Of a stretch of 64,000 nucleotides of DNA, positions 45,136 through 56,839 are shown piece after piece (position 1 is the first letter of the stretch; every line of letters starts with the position of its first letter). A model generated the notes under the pieces. That model did not search any database and had not been told where the DNA came from. It was given only the letters and a program-made list of their open reading frames with translations. This stretch comes from Sorex araneus (lineage: Eukaryota > Chordata > Mammalia > Eulipotyphla > Soricidae): the NCBI RefSeq assembly GCF_027595985.1, contig NC_073303.1, forward strand, positions 24,856,181 to 24,920,180, written 5' to 3'. The translations under genes were made by a program, and so were the position numbers.

Positions 45136-45918
45136 TGTTTTTCATTTCATTCTTTGTGAGAAAATTCTTCTGGGTGCCAGGGATCGAAGCCGAGACCCTT
45201 CCACGCCAGCCTGTGTTTTCCCACTGACCTATGGCCCCAGACTGCCTCTTGAGTGCTTTGCACATGTTCTAGAAAGATGAAGTGTCCAGCTACAGAGGAA
45301 AACATCATAAATATGATTAATGACCTTGTGGCCTGTTCTGCTATTTGTTTTAGCTCATATCTCTCATGGTCATAGCAAGATAAGTGCCATGAGTTGTATT
45401 AGTCAGGAGGAAGCAGAAAGCATGCCAGTCCCTCTTAGCAGAGAAGGAATTAAGTTTACAAAGTCACTGGGAGCATTGAAGGAGCAGGTTCTAGAAGGGG
45501 CCTGCAGGAATCTCCTGGAGCACCACCCCCTTAGCTATGATCCCACAGGCGACCCCCTGTACCATGAAGAGATGTCCCCACCAGGCCTGGTTTGCTCCAG
45601 ATACCAGAGGGGGTGGAGGTAGGCGAGGAGGGAGGGTAATAAAGAGTGACCCCATCTCACTGGCTCTTGCCAGATCCTGGTTCCAGAGCATCTTCTTGTC
45701 ATATCCTCATCCACCACGGAAATGCTCCTAAGGGAGTCTGGGAAGTGTGTCCAGAAGGGAAAGGGAGGACGAATACGGCCACTCCATGAGCACCATCAGC
45801 ATAGGAATATTTGATACCACTTACAAGCATTTAACATTTAACACATGTATGTTTCTCCTGACTCTGTTTACTTGATCCAAGAAATTGTTGACCCTTTCTT
45901 TTTTTGTTGTTTGTTTGA
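45136..45918. other. Unassigned sequence
   Basis: No gene or clear repeat recognised. Confidence 0.35.
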
Positions 45919-46086
45919 CCTTTTTTTTTTTTTTTTTGGCATTTTGGGCCGTACCATCAATGCTCAGGGGTTACTCCTGGTTCTGCACTCAGGAATCATC
46001 CTGGCAGTGCTCGGGGTGCCAGGGATAGAACCCGGATCGGCAGCATGCAAGGCAAACGCCCTTCCCTCTGTGCTGTCACTCCACCG
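45919..46086 (-). mobile_element. SOR-type SINE (type A), minus strand
   Basis: Poly(T), GGGGTTACTCCTGGTTCTGC, GGGATAGAACCCGGATCGGC, GTGCTGTCACTCCA. Confidence 0.92.
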
Positions 46087-46599
46087 CTCCCCCCTCCCAC
46101 TGGCTTTCTTTTTCTCTTTTTCTGACTCGAATAAGATTTCTGTTTGCTGGAAAAGCACTCTTGCCCTCATCTGTAGATAAAAGTCTGTCCATTTAGTTCA
46201 GCAGCCCAGTGCACTGGCCGGAGACCTGAGAGACCGTTTCCTTAGAGAGAGCTGCCTTGGGTGCAAGGGTCCACGGTGGCAGGTGCTCAGGGAATAACCT
46301 CCTTCCCTGCAGGAAGAGAGACCCTCTTTATGCCTTATAGGAAGTAAGAACTTCCACACATTCTTTTAAACATAATAAACACTTCCTGGAGGAAACAATA
46401 TAGCTTGATAAATTCAATGTTTTCTTCAATAAAGAGCCAGCTGCCCCAGAACACACTCAGAGATCAGCGAGAGTTGGAGGAGCTGCACAGAGGTTGTGAA
46501 TTGAGCTGGACAATGTCCACATGGGTGTCCACACACCACAGAGGCAGGGGAAAGAGGCTCTGGCGGAGAATTCAGCCAGGCCCATGGCCAGTTTTTTAG
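46087..46599. other. Unassigned sequence
   Basis: No gene recognised. Confidence 0.35.
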
Positions 46600-46780
46600 A
46601 TTATTTATTGGTTTGAGTGTCCTCATCCAGCAGTAATTAGAGCTCAACTCTTGGCTGTAAGATCAGGAATCGCTCCAGGAAGGCCTCAGGGAACCCTCCA
46701 CAGAACTAGGGATCAAACCCCAGTGGTCACATTCAAGGGAGGTGCCTTACCCACTATACTACCTCTCTGATTCATCCCAC
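46600..46780 (-). mobile_element. Old SOR-type SINE, minus strand
   Basis: GGGATCAAACCCCAGTGGTC, CCTTACCCACTATACTACCTC. Confidence 0.6.
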
Positions 46781-46929
46781 CCTAAATTTAAATGTGTCTC
46801 CCTCGTAGCCCAGCCATTCTATTCCTGAGAATGCACCTTACAAAAATGAGCTCCTCTCAAATTTTTCGGACATCCATTCTCAGCTGAGGCCTCTGGGATG
46901 CTCTCTGGAGGGGAGAGGCCTGGCCTCCC

Positions 46930-47285
46930 AATAGCTCCTATACCCCAAAGCCGCTGCCAGGCCTCTGACTGGACTCTGCCACCTCAGGACTGGGCCTCAC
47001 AGACTGCCCAGTGAAATGTCCTGGATTTTCTGGCGCATGGCCACATTTACAGCCACAATATCTCCAAACTATGACACTGACACAGCAGCCGGAGGGCACC
47101 AGATTGGATGGGATGTAACGTAGAGGCCAAACAATCCAGCCTAATGAAACGTCAACACAGAAGGCTTCATTTGCAACAACAGCTTTGAACCCCTCAGACA
47201 AGGACTTACTGTCCCCATGGCGAAGCACAACAACCTTCACAAATTTTCTTCTACGGAAATATTTTTCAATCATTCCATTAACCTG
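46930..47285 (+). mobile_element. L1-related 3' region, plus strand
   Basis: GCACCAGATTGGATGGGATG, GAACCCCTCAGACAAGGACT, ACAACCTTCACAAATTTTCT; the opposite strand of the 16.3-16.7 kb family. Confidence 0.7.
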
Positions 47286-47310
47286 TTTGTCAGTAGTAAC
47301 AAGCTACATC

Positions 47311-47557
47311 ACTGTCACTGTCATCCCGTTGCTCATCAATTTGCTCGGGCAGGCACTAGTAACGTCTCCATTGTGAGACTTGTTATTACTGTTTTTGGCA
47401 TATCGAATACACCACAGGTAGCTTGCCAGGCTCTGCCATGCGAGTGAGATACTCTCAGTAGCTTGCCAGGCTCATCCGAGAGGGACGGAGGAATCGAACC
47501 CGGGTCAGCCAAATGCAAAGCAAACGCCCTACCCACTGTGCTATCACTCCAGCCCCC
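47311..47557 (-). mobile_element. Type B SINE (RTE-tailed), minus strand
   Basis: CACTGTCACTGTCATCCCGT tail complement through GGCACTAGTAACGTCTCC to GCTATCACTCCAGCCCC. Confidence 0.93.
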
Positions 47558-47929
47558 ATAGTTTTTCTGATACACGGTTTATCAATTGATCTAGTCAAAT
47601 CTCTCATTCTTAGGGGAAAGATTCATTTCATTATTGTTTTTACTCTTATAATATTCTCTACCAAATTTAATGATGCATGAATTTTTTTCCAAGACATGCT
47701 CGTTTTACAGGGAATGTTTTAATCCACGTGGGAAGAAGCTGGGGGACACAGTGTGACGTGTGCATCTGAACTGGTCCCCCCCACAACTCTTGATCGATTA
47801 TACCTGTACCCATCGCTGCATTAACCCACCTCTTCTTGTTGATTTGTAAGCTTTATTTTTCATTTGTGAAAATCATATGTTATTTGAAATAGTTCCAGGC
47901 TTACCTATTGGTGGAGGGGTTTGGGTTTT
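47558..47929. other. Unassigned AT-rich sequence
   Basis: Nothing recognised. Confidence 0.35.
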
Positions 47930-48026
47930 CCAGTCATATCCGGCAGTGCTCAAGGCTCTATACTCAGGAGTCACTCCGAGTGGTGTATGTCAAACTCCTT
48001 AGACCTGTACTATCTCTCTAGCTCAG
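47930..48026 (-). mobile_element. Old SOR-type SINE fragment, minus strand
   Basis: CGGCAGTGCTCAAGGCTCTA, CTGTACTATCTCTCTAGCTC. Confidence 0.55.
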
Positions 48027-48448
48027 ACCTATCTTTTTTTCCATTGATTTTTTTTGTTATAATAGTTCCCATTTTACTTGTTTTGCTTTATAATAGATTT
48101 AACATCCAGAAGAGAACATTTTCCTTCCTCATCCAAATTATCCCCTTTCACCCCAACCTCCTGCCAAATTTTCTAGAAGCCTTACCTGTTCATTTGGCAG
48201 GTAAAACATAGACAACGGTATTTTGAGCATTCTAAAATTTTAATTGTGTTTAATTCTTCACAAACTGACTTGGAGGTGTAGGGAGCTATGAATTAACCAG
48301 CAGAGCACTAAGATTTTTTTTCTTACCTTTCCCATTCAAGAGTATGGATGTTTTATTCAGGAATAAGCTCCATAGCAGAGCACTTTCCCTGTATATGTAG
48401 TGTTCAATCTCTGGCATGACAAAAGAAACGTATATGAATGTTTCTAGA
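48027..48448. other. Unassigned AT-rich sequence
   Basis: Nothing recognised. Confidence 0.35.
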
Positions 48449-48551
48449 GCCAAGAAGATAGTTCAATGGGTAGAGAGATTTGCGTGAGGGAGGACCAGTT
48501 TCAATCCCAGGCTCAGAATAATACTTGAGCACTTCCCAGAGTGAGCCCTGA
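48449..48551 (+). mobile_element. Old tRNA SINE, plus strand
   Basis: AGCCAAGAAGATAGTTCAATG (A-box side) and GTTTCAATCCCAGGC (B-box side), immediately before a younger SOR copy. Confidence 0.55.
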
Positions 48552-48552
48552 G

Positions 48553-48716
48553 GGGCTGGAGCCATAGCACAGCGGGTAGGGCCTTTGCCTTGCACGCAGC
48601 CAACCCAAGTTTGATTCCCAGCATCCCATATGGTCCCCCGAGCACCGCCAGGAGTAATTCCTGAGTGCAGAGCCGGAAGTAGCTTCTGAGTACTTCTGGG
48701 TGTGGTCCCAAACATA
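48553..48716 (+). mobile_element. SOR-type SINE (type A)
   Basis: GGGGCTGGAGCCATAGCACAG to GGGTGTGGTCCCAAACA, near consensus. Confidence 0.92.
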
Positions 48717-48842
48717 GAATAATAATGTGGATGTTTTTATATTTACTCCTATCCTTTATTGTCTCTCATAGGTCTCATATGTTTGCTCTGTAGGTAAATT
48801 TTCAGTGGATCCCAGTTTTCTGGCTGTGTTTTTCAAGGTGAT

Positions 48843-49045
48843 AATTTTTTTAAATTTATTTTTATTAAAAAACACCACGATTTACAAAGTTGTTCATTTA
48901 GTGATCCAACACCATCCAAGTGTGACCCTCACTCCATCAACATCCCCATTTTCCCTCCTGTCCCCAACCTGCCCCCTTAGGCACATAATAAAATTTACTT
49001 TATATGACTTGTTCCAACAAAACTTTAAGAATTTGCAAATAGAAT
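48843..49045 (-). mobile_element. L1-related 3' end, minus strand
   Basis: CACGATTTACAAAGTTGTTC, ATCCAACACCATCCAAGTGT, CCAACCTGCCCCCTTAGGCA. Confidence 0.65.
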
Positions 49046-49274
49046 GATCAGAAAACAAATCAGTAAGAGCCAATTTGTGATTGCTGTATGATTTTCACCT
49101 ATGTAAACATGAAAAATCAAATCCAGTAATACAATATAATAAAATTCTTCTTATTATTTACATAGTAAGTTTTCAACTTTGGAATCCAAGATATATTGTA
49201 TTAAATTTTATTTTATATTTGGATCTTATTATGGTAATAATCATTCTTTAATAAAAGATTTTTAAATAAAAGAT
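49046..49274. other. AT-rich sequence
   Basis: No feature seen. Confidence 0.35.
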
Positions 49275-49285
49275 TTTTATTAATT

Positions 49286-49521
49286 CTGTCACTGTCATCC
49301 CGTTGCTCATCGAATTGCTCGAGCAGGCACCAGTAACGTCTCCATTGTGAGACCTGTTGGCACAGTGGGTAAGGCTTTTGCCTTGCAAGCGGCTGACCCG
49401 GGTTCGATTTCTCCGTCCGTCTTGAAGAGCCCGGCAAGCTACCGAGAATATCTTGACCACATGGTAGAGCCTGGCAAGCTACCCAGGGCATATTCGATAT
49501 GCCAAAAACAGTAAGAACAAG
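49286..49521 (-). mobile_element. Type B SINE with twin-priming structure
   Basis: One insertion in two inverted halves. 49286-49359 is the complement of the 3' tail (GTCACTGTCATCCCGTTGCT to CATTGTGAGACC). 49360-49521 is the head and body on the plus strand (GCACAGTGGGTAAGGCTTTT to GCCAAAAACAGTAAGAACAA). The perfect 11-bp repeat TTTTATTAATT (49275-49285 and 49522-49532) brackets both halves, so they arrived together. Confidence 0.9.
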
Positions 49522-49654
49522 TTTTATTAATTACCTGTCATTGATAAAACTTTTAAAGAAATTCTGTGCTAATATACTTTGGAATTCATATGAAGTAGGT
49601 AACTTAAATATATGTTTTTCCCCGTACATTTTATATAAACACTGCTGTTTGCAC

Positions 49655-49735
49655 GCTTGTTCATGATGATTTGTTACAGGCATTCAATATTCCAACACCA
49701 ATCCCACCACCATTGTCACCTTCCCTCCACCATTA
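49655..49735 (-). mobile_element. L1-related 3' end, minus strand, short
   Basis: TTCATGATGATTTGTTACAG, CAATATTCCAACACCAATCC, CACCATTGTCACCTTCC. Confidence 0.75.
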
Positions 49736-49947
49736 CTAGGTGATAATAATATTGCCTTCCAGTACTGTGTTTGTATCTCTGTCATCTCTTCATCTACCTG
49801 CCTCCGGGTCTTTTATTTATACCTTTTGTTTCTATCTCATGTTTAGTACATTGGTAGTTGGTCGGAAATTCTGAGCACGATGGTAACTAACTGTGAGGTT
49901 GCTGATCTTTATCTTGACTCCCATTTTAACAAGAATATCTCTGGTAT

Positions 49948-50206
49948 GGGCTGGGGTGATAGTACAGCGGGTAGGGTGTTTGCCTTGTACATGGCCGACC
50001 GGGTTCGATTCCTCCTGACCCCCCCCCCACCACCAGAGAGCCCAGCAAGCTACCCAGAGTATCTCCCCTGCACAGCAGAACCTGGCAAGCTACCCGTGTT
50101 GTATTTGATATGCCAAAAACAGTAACAACAAGTCTCACAATGGAGACAGAACTGGTAACCACTCGAGCAAATCAATGAGTAATGAGGAGACGGTGCTACA
50201 GTGATG
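49948..50206 (+). mobile_element. Type B SINE (RTE-tailed), plus strand, with TSD
   Basis: GGGCTGGGGTGATAGTACAG head to GGAGACGGTGCTACAGTGATG tail, with a C-run insert after the B box. TCTGGTAT lies at 49940-49947 and 50207-50214. Confidence 0.92.
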
Positions 50207-50899
50207 TCTGGTATTTCACTTGTATGTATGATGTTTGATATTTCAAGGATTTTTTTTATCTCATCTTGTTTGCTTTTGTTTTGATTATTTATGAGGGGTT
50301 GGGGATGGACAGTGGTTCTGGACACTGCTGACCTGTCCAAGGCTCCCTCTCCTCCATTCTGTGTTTGTCCCGTCTACTGTCTTTTTTTCTCCCAAGGAAA
50401 CTCTGTGTGCTGACCGTGTGTGTTTAGTATACATGCTTACAGCCCAGATGAATGCTTTGAATATCTGAGGACCTAATTTGCCTAATAGTAGCGGGCACAG
50501 CTTGTCCTGTTTCTTTTTCACTGCATATTACATTTTTAGGCTTCTTCCACATTGTTATGCAGTAACCTAATTAGATCGTTGTTATGTGGTAACCTTGGTT
50601 ACCACTCTTTAGGCTGTGCAGCTATTGCCTTTGACCTGTCCTTCTCCCTCCCTGGTCTTTCCACTCCAGGCTATAAAAAAAATGCAATGCTGTGAACACC
50701 AGTGAGTGCGATGTGTCACACTTTCTAGGACTGGAATGACTGAGAATCTAGTTTTAACTAATACTGATGAATGATTGTTCTCATTCACCTGTCTCACCCT
50801 CCAACAAAGCACAGAAGCCTCCTCTCTCCCCACGCACTGCCTTATACTCAACAGAACATAGCCATATGTGAAGCCCAGTTAAAAGTATCCTAGCCAGGA
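50207..50899. other. Unassigned sequence
   Basis: A TATA-like CTATAAAAAAAATGC at 50671 follows pyrimidine-rich sequence and could be an old LTR, but no termini were found. Confidence 0.3.
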
Positions 50900-51018
50900 T
50901 AGGAGGAATAGTACAGGAATTAAGACATTTGCCTTGCATGCAGTCAACCCAAGTCCAATTCCTGGCATCAAGTGTAGTCCTTGAGCACCAACAAGGGTGA
51001 TTCCTGAGCATGGGAAGA
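50900..51018 (+). mobile_element. Old SOR-type SINE, plus strand
   Basis: GATAGGAGGAATAGTACAGG, CATTTGCCTTGCATGCAGTC, then GTCCTTGAGCACCAACAAGG; ends in a GGA-rich tract (51014-51063). Confidence 0.7.
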
Positions 51019-51063
51019 AGAAGGAGGAGGAAAAGGAGGAGGAGGTGATGAAGGAGGAGGAGG

Positions 51064-51699
51064 TAACATTGTAGAAAATCTTCCTTCCCTTCTAATCCCT
51101 GGAGGCGATTGTCTCTATTAACTTCTGTCTCCAAGTTCTCTGGCAATTACTTTCATTGATCTAAATGATATTTTGAAAACTATGATGTTTGTTATGTTCT
51201 TGAAAAACAAATTTACTCCTATGCCCCTAATTTGTAAAATTTTAATCAATAAAGATTGAATAACTTACATACAAAGGGAGGTCCATAAAAATCACAGAGT
51301 ATCTATCCAATGGGACTCTGTGAACCAAAAGAAAATAGAGGGACATAGTACAAAACTTAGTGACATGAACAGGTCACCAAGAAGATTGTCCAACTGGATT
51401 ATTAAGATTTGAAAGAACTATACAGAGCATCGGGGATAGGCAACAGGTTAGCGAAAGCATAGCCTTGAAGCAAGTTTTGCAAGAAGCATAAAAGAAGTTT
51501 CACTAAAAGATAGGACAAACTTCCCAGCACTTGGCATTGAGTATGACACCTACTCATGGTGCTTACGATTGCCCTCTACTAGGTTAAGAAAAGTATATTT
51601 CCTCCGAACTCGCTAAAGGGTTTTGCACATTTTCAATAATAGATGAACATTTCATTTACATTGATCTGAATGTATATAGGTATCACTACCTTCATAATT
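51064..51699. other. Unassigned AT-rich sequence
   Basis: No gene or clear repeat. Confidence 0.35.
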
Positions 51700-51726
51700 A
51701 TGAGAGAGAGAGAGAGAGAGAGACAG

Positions 51727-51901
51727 GGGCTGGAGTGATAGCACAGCGGGTAGGGCATTTGCCTTGCACGCGGCCAACCTGGGTTCAAATCCTAGCATCC
51801 CATATGGTCCCCTGGGCACCACCAGGAGTAATTCCTGAGTGCAAAGCCAGGAGTAACCCCTGTGCATCGCCAGGTGTGACCCAAAAACCAAAAAAAAAAA
51901 A
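51727..51901 (+). mobile_element. SOR-type SINE (type A) inserted in a GA repeat
   Basis: Complete copy with an A-tail. On both sides lies the same AGAGAGAGAGAGACAG sequence (51702-51726 and 51904-51925), which acts as TSD. Confidence 0.94.
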
Positions 51902-51955
51902 AAAGAGAGAGAGAGAGAGAGACAGAGAAAGAGGGAGGAAAAAGGAAGAGAGAGG
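51902..51955. repeat. GA-rich simple repeat
   Basis: Purine-only run downstream of the SINE, from the duplicated target. Confidence 0.9.
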
Positions 51956-52074
51956 ATTACAAAGACAGAGAAAAAGAGATCTCCCAAATTTGGGATAAAA
52001 AGGAAACATAATAAAGGAACAACAAATGTAGTCATTGGAACTAAAGATTTTGTCTATAGAATTAAACTTACATG

Positions 52075-52235
52075 AGGCGGAGTGGGGGGGGGGACATTGG
52101 GAGGGGTCCTTCGGAGGGAAGGGAGGGAAGTAGGCTCTTTAATAATAGGTGTGGTGTTGGAATGACATATGTGTGAAAAGTATGATTCACGTGATTGAGA
52201 ATTCTAGAGCTTCAACAAAAATGATTTTTAAAAAT
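52075..52235 (+). mobile_element. L1-related 3' end, plus strand, old
   Basis: Purine-rich GGGAGGGGTCCTTCGGAGGG, GGTGTGGTGTTGGAATGACA, AAAAATGATTTTT end. Confidence 0.55.
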
Positions 52236-52554
52236 TACAATCCGGATTGCACCAGAGAAGTTGTCAGTTGAAAGAGACAGTTTTGGCTCTCTCTAGGTAG
52301 TAAAGCTCCCTCACTCTAAATCAGCTCTGATTGAAAACATTGGATGTGATGGATGGTTAAATCATTTAGTGTACTTTTAAGTTGAATTTACCTGGCTACA
52401 ATCCTCTGAGTGATACTGCTGTGAGCCCAAGCTCACCCAGGAATGCCAAGGCAGAGCACTCTCATATGAGTTAGGGTGAGTGAATTTGACTTCTTCCCTG
52501 CCTTTGTATGTCCACAGAGTCTTTGAGAATGATTATTAAGTTTTTAGGTGGCTG
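52236..52554. other. Unassigned sequence
   Basis: Nothing recognised. Confidence 0.35.
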
Positions 52555-52568
52555 CTAATTTTGCTTTT

Positions 52569-52735
52569 TTTTTCTTTTTGGGTCACACCTGGCGATGCAC
52601 AGGGGTTACTCCTGGCTTTGCACTCAGGAATTACTCCTGGCGGTGCTCAGGGGACCATATGGGATGCTGGGAATCGAACTCGGGTCAGCTGCGTGCAAGG
52701 CAAACGCCCTACCCACTGTGCTATCGCTCCAGCCC
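52569..52735 (-). mobile_element. SOR-type SINE (type A), minus strand, with TSD
   Basis: Near-consensus copy, one of the cleanest in the window. CTAATTTTGCTTTT at 52555 and 52736. Confidence 0.95.
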
Positions 52736-52749
52736 CTAATTTTGCTTTT

Positions 52750-53232
52750 TAAAGGAATAACGTTTATCTATATGTGAAGGAATGTGAAATGGAGTCAAAA
52801 TTCAAATTTCAGCACCCATTTGTAAAATTTTATTGGAGAACATTCATTTGTTTATGAATTTTCTGTGGCTGATTTCTCTCTCCAACCACAAAGTTGGGCC
52901 ACCATCATATGACCCACCCAGATAAGAATATTTACTCCCAGCCTCTTTACATACAAGCCTTGATGCAAAACGTAGGTTCAATGGACACTTAGGTAATAAG
53001 CTGATAATGAAGGATGTATGTTCTGTTCTGTTCTGTGGACATTTACTGACCTTCAGAGAGACTCACTCACAGGTTAATGACAAGGGCAGCTTGAGGTGGG
53101 ACAGCATCGAGGGGTCAGGAGGAATCTAGTAGAGACCTCAGAGCCACACTGGTGACACCAGGGAAGACTTCCTGGATGTGGTGAGGCCTAAGCTGAGTCC
53201 TAGAGAGTAAGAAGGAAATGTCCACATAAAAG
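52750..53232. other. Unassigned sequence
   Basis: Nothing recognised. Confidence 0.35.
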
Positions 53233-53412
53233 TGGGCACCGGGCCATAACAGTAGCACGGCAGGTAGGGCATTTGCCTTGCATGCAGCTGACCTAGGTTT
53301 GATATCTGGCATCCCATATAGTCCCTGAGCACCACCAGTAGTAATTTCTGAGTGCGGAGCCAGGAGTAAGCCCTGAGCATTGCCAGATGTGACCCCAAAA
53401 GCAAAGCAAAAC
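53233..53412 (+). mobile_element. SOR-type SINE (type A), moderately diverged
   Basis: CCGGGCCATAACAGTAGCAC head, CATGCAGCTGACCTAGG, GATGTGACCCCAAAAGCAAA end. Confidence 0.88.
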
Positions 53413-53427
53413 AAATGGGGGTACCTT

Positions 53428-53535
53428 GGGAGATAATAATGGGGATAAGGTGCTTGCCTTGCTTGTCCTGGTTTAATCCCTGGTGCCACATGTGCATTCC
53501 TGGTATGACCCACCACCTCCCCACCTCAAAAAAAG
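53428..53535 (+). mobile_element. Old SINE fragment, plus strand
   Basis: GGGAGATAATAATGGGGATA, GTTTAATCCCTGGTGCCAC. Confidence 0.5.
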
Positions 53536-54124
53536 AAAAAAAGTTGGGCAGGCTGGAAGTGGGAAAATTTGCAAGTGGTCGAAAGAATGTTCTAGGCAAA
53601 GAATGTTCTGTCTGGTGGCCAGACGGAACATGGCTTATTGCGGGAACTAGGAGATATTTATACTGTCGTTTGCATTGTGGGCTTCTTTGTAAACCAAGTT
53701 TAGTGTGCTCCAGAATAAATAATTGTCTCTAGCGGGTTCTTAGTGTAATAAGCGAGGAGGGGAGAAGGTCAGATCATTGGCTAAGTGGTTCATTCATTCA
53801 CTCACTCATTTATTTGGCGAATGTGGATTTGGCCCTATCTCAGTGCTGAACACTGGACCAAGTTTTGTAGCTAGAGAAAAATATGAGAAGGTCCCTGTTC
53901 TCAAGGAGCCCATGTTGAATGAAGGAAAGCCAGAAAAATGATAGATTCAGGTCAGAGGAGTGTTTTCCCTTGGGCCTCTAGGGACTCCAGGGCCTCCACT
54001 TCATTTCCAGCTGCTCTATTGCTTCTTCATCATATTCCCAGCTTCCTTTGTAGCTGTGCATGAATATATCACCACAAGGCTGCTGAAAAATCTCTGGGGA
54101 AACTTCTAGATGAAAGCTGAAGTT
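53536..54124. other. Unassigned sequence
   Basis: No gene recognised. Confidence 0.35.
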
Positions 54125-54290
54125 GGGGCTGGAGCGATAGTAGAGCGGGTAGAGCGTTTGCCTTGCACGCGGACCCAGGTTCGATTCCCAGCATCCCATA
54201 TGGTCCCCTGAGCACCGCCAGGAGTAATTCCTGAGTACAGAGCCAGGAGTAACCCCTGTGCATCGCCAGGTGTGACACAAAAGGAAAAAC
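54125..54290 (+). mobile_element. SOR-type SINE (type A)
   Basis: GGGGCTGGAGCGATAGTAGAG to GCCAGGTGTGACACAAAAGG; lacks a few bases before the B box. Confidence 0.93.
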
Positions 54291-55509
54291 AAAATCTGAA
54301 GTCATAAACATCACAGGTTTGTGAAAATAAACTGTCACATCAAATGAAGACACTTTATCCTTCTTGGCTCCCTTCAAATGGGATTATGGGGGTGGCACTA
54401 TGGGTCATCAACAGCCTTTCGTGTGATCATGAGATGATAAGTATCAGGACAAAACTGGTTTGCTGGCATGCTGTACCAAAATGGGAACTCCCTCCTCCAG
54501 GGCCTCCTAGGGAACAGTTTTATGTCCTTTTCATAAAAGTTCATGACTCTCAGTGGGGCTGGGGTGTCTGGGAAGGGAGCCTACTATTGGCACTCAGTGC
54601 TTAGAGGCCAGGATACTGGTAAAAACCCTGCCAATACTACCCAGAACAATCCACACAACAAATATCTGGCCCAAAGTGTCCACTAGAGTGAAGTTGGGAT
54701 ACTTTGGTGTAAGCCATTGTCAGTCAAATGAATTTCTGAAAGATACAGAGAATGTGAGTCTGACCAGAGAACCAGGAGTGAGAGAACCAGTCCAGCCAGC
54801 ACAGCACAGAGGTTCAGAGACCTGCTGGTTTCACTCATGCGACACTGTTAGGCTCTGCATTACTTCTGTTGGAAAGTGGCCTCAGTCCATCAGAGAAGGT
54901 GCCTTGGCCGGGGCGGGGTCGGGGGGAGGGGTGCCTATAAATCTAGCATTGTTACCGCCCAAGTACCTAGCCTGTGCTGAATACTCAGGGGGATTACTCC
55001 CTGGACATTTCCCAACAGTCCCACAAAGGTGCTCCTGTTAGTTCCACGGTTTCACAGTTTCACAGTTGTGAAAACTGAGGTCAGGAAGAGGAGCAGCATG
55101 CCGTTGTGAAAGAGTTACTGCGGAGGCTAACGGTCTTCATCTGCCATTCACGATGTGGCCCTAGTGTGTTTCATCTTTTTGGTGCTTGTAGGATAACATG
55201 GGGTTTGTCCTTTCAGCCTTGCCGCAGGGAACTTAGTTTACCTTAAAGCAATGTCCTTTCTATATGGACACAGGAAGACAGTTCATATTATGCTTTGCAT
55301 GCTGGGATCTGATTGATTCCAATAATATTTACTCCCGGGCATCTGCTTTCTCAACTCAGTTGCCCTTAGTTCCTAGCACCCCAAAAGCAGGGTCCTGACG
55401 AGGGATGGAATGGACCCAGGGCCAACCTGTGAGCTACCCTGGCATCAAAATGGGCCAGGGCAAAGCGCCGCAATACTTAACTCTAAGTGGAGAGCATGGT
55501 CATAGACAA
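54291..55509. other. Unassigned sequence
   Basis: A 162-codon frame (54553-55041) has no recognisable domain. No SINE or L1 seen. Confidence 0.3.
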
Positions 55510-56325
55510 ATGCTGTCATGATCCAAAAGTAATGACGAGACTAGGACCCTGCTGGAGTTAGGAAGACTAACCTGGTCTGATGACTGTGGTCTGGAATATA
55601 TAGTGAATGTCCTCAGGAAGAACCAAACTTTAAGTCTACTATATCTCTTACTGTGCTCATACAGAATGACATTGCTAGAAATATTAGAAGTAAATTTACT
55701 ATAACTATTTAAGTGGATTACTAGCTGAGGAAGGAAGAAAGCGACACACCCTTGTTTGGACCCCACCCTTGAGCGGATCTCCTAGTAATCTGGAGTAATC
55801 TCCTTAGATGAGATTTTGTTAATCTCCTGCAGAAATGGTCTGACCCCTCTTTGTTGATTTGTTAATGTTCAACCCACATTTGTGTTACTGCCCTATGTGA
55901 TTGCTATATAAACTAAGACTGTAACCGAAAAGAGGAGAGAAGACACAGAAGGGCAGAGGCAAGACAGAAGGGGGCAGAGGCAAGACAGAAGCGGCAGAGG
56001 TAAGACAGAAGCAAGGAGAAGAGACAGAAGCAGAGAGAGAAGATACAGAAGCAAGAGAGAAGACACAGAAGCAGAGACAGAGAGGTTGGAAGAGACCAGA
56101 GGAGAGACTACAGAGACAGAGAGACAGACAGAAGAGAGCACAGCGGCACACACAGAAGCAGAGCACAAGGAGGAGCCGTCCCGATCCGGTCCATACACAG
56201 CAGCTCGAGAGCACCGAACGCGAGTGGCGTGAGCGAGAGAGCTGCACCAAAAGCCCGTGAACAACACAACACATCATCACACATCACCCCCCTTCCGCAC
56301 GCACGTCTTTGTAATTTTTTACAGG
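55510..56325 (+). mobile_element. Possible LTR of an endogenous retrovirus
   Basis: TATATAAA at 55905-55912 in LTR-like sequence, followed by a purine-rich tract (55933-56165) built of AGAAGACACAGAAGCA-like units. No clear TG/CA ends or TSD were found, so limits are guesses. The alternative is unique sequence with a simple repeat. Confidence 0.35.
55933..56165. repeat. Purine-rich degenerate tandem repeat
   Basis: Irregular repeats of GAGAAGACACAGAAGCAGAG-like units. It forces pseudo-open frames on the minus strand. Confidence 0.85.
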
Positions 56326-56559
56326 TGCTCTCATTCCCAAGTTGTAAAAAAATAGCTACTTTAGTTCACTCCCACAGACCAGGTAAGAGGGAACACAAGC
56401 CATCATCAGTCTGTTAGTGGCATCTTCATGCTACAGCCCAATTAAGAGCAGTGTGTATCCTGGTGGGAAAAAACATAGACATGGCCCTTCTATCACTCTG
56501 ACTATGATAAGGAAGAATGACATGCTGCAGTATTTAAATGGATGTCTAGATTTGTTTTG

Positions 56560-56755
56560 CTTTGTTTTGTTTTAATTTTTTAATTTTTTAGTTTTTTTTG
56601 GGTCTCACCCAGCAATGCACAGGGGTTACTCCCGGCTCTGCACTCAGGAATTACTTCTGGCAGTGCTCAGGGGACCATGTGGGATGCTGGGAATCGAACC
56701 CAGATCATCCACATGCAAGGCAAACGCCCTACCTGCTGTGCTATTGCTCCAGCCC
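56560..56755 (-). mobile_element. SOR-type SINE (type A), minus strand, with TSD
   Basis: T-rich tail, GGGTCTCACCCAGCAATGCAC, GAATCGAACCCAGATCATCC. CTAGATTTGTTTTG at 56546 and CTAGATTTGTTTG at 56756. Confidence 0.93.
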
Positions 56756-56839
56756 CTAGATTTGTTTGTTTTGATGGTTACTCCGGACTTGGTGTTGGGG
56801 GACTATGCTCAAGATTGAATCTTGTGTGCCGAGTATGTG

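Noticed and set aside
55885-56280. 131-codon minus-strand Cys/Ser/Leu-rich frame
   Set aside because: It is the reverse translation of a purine-rich simple repeat.
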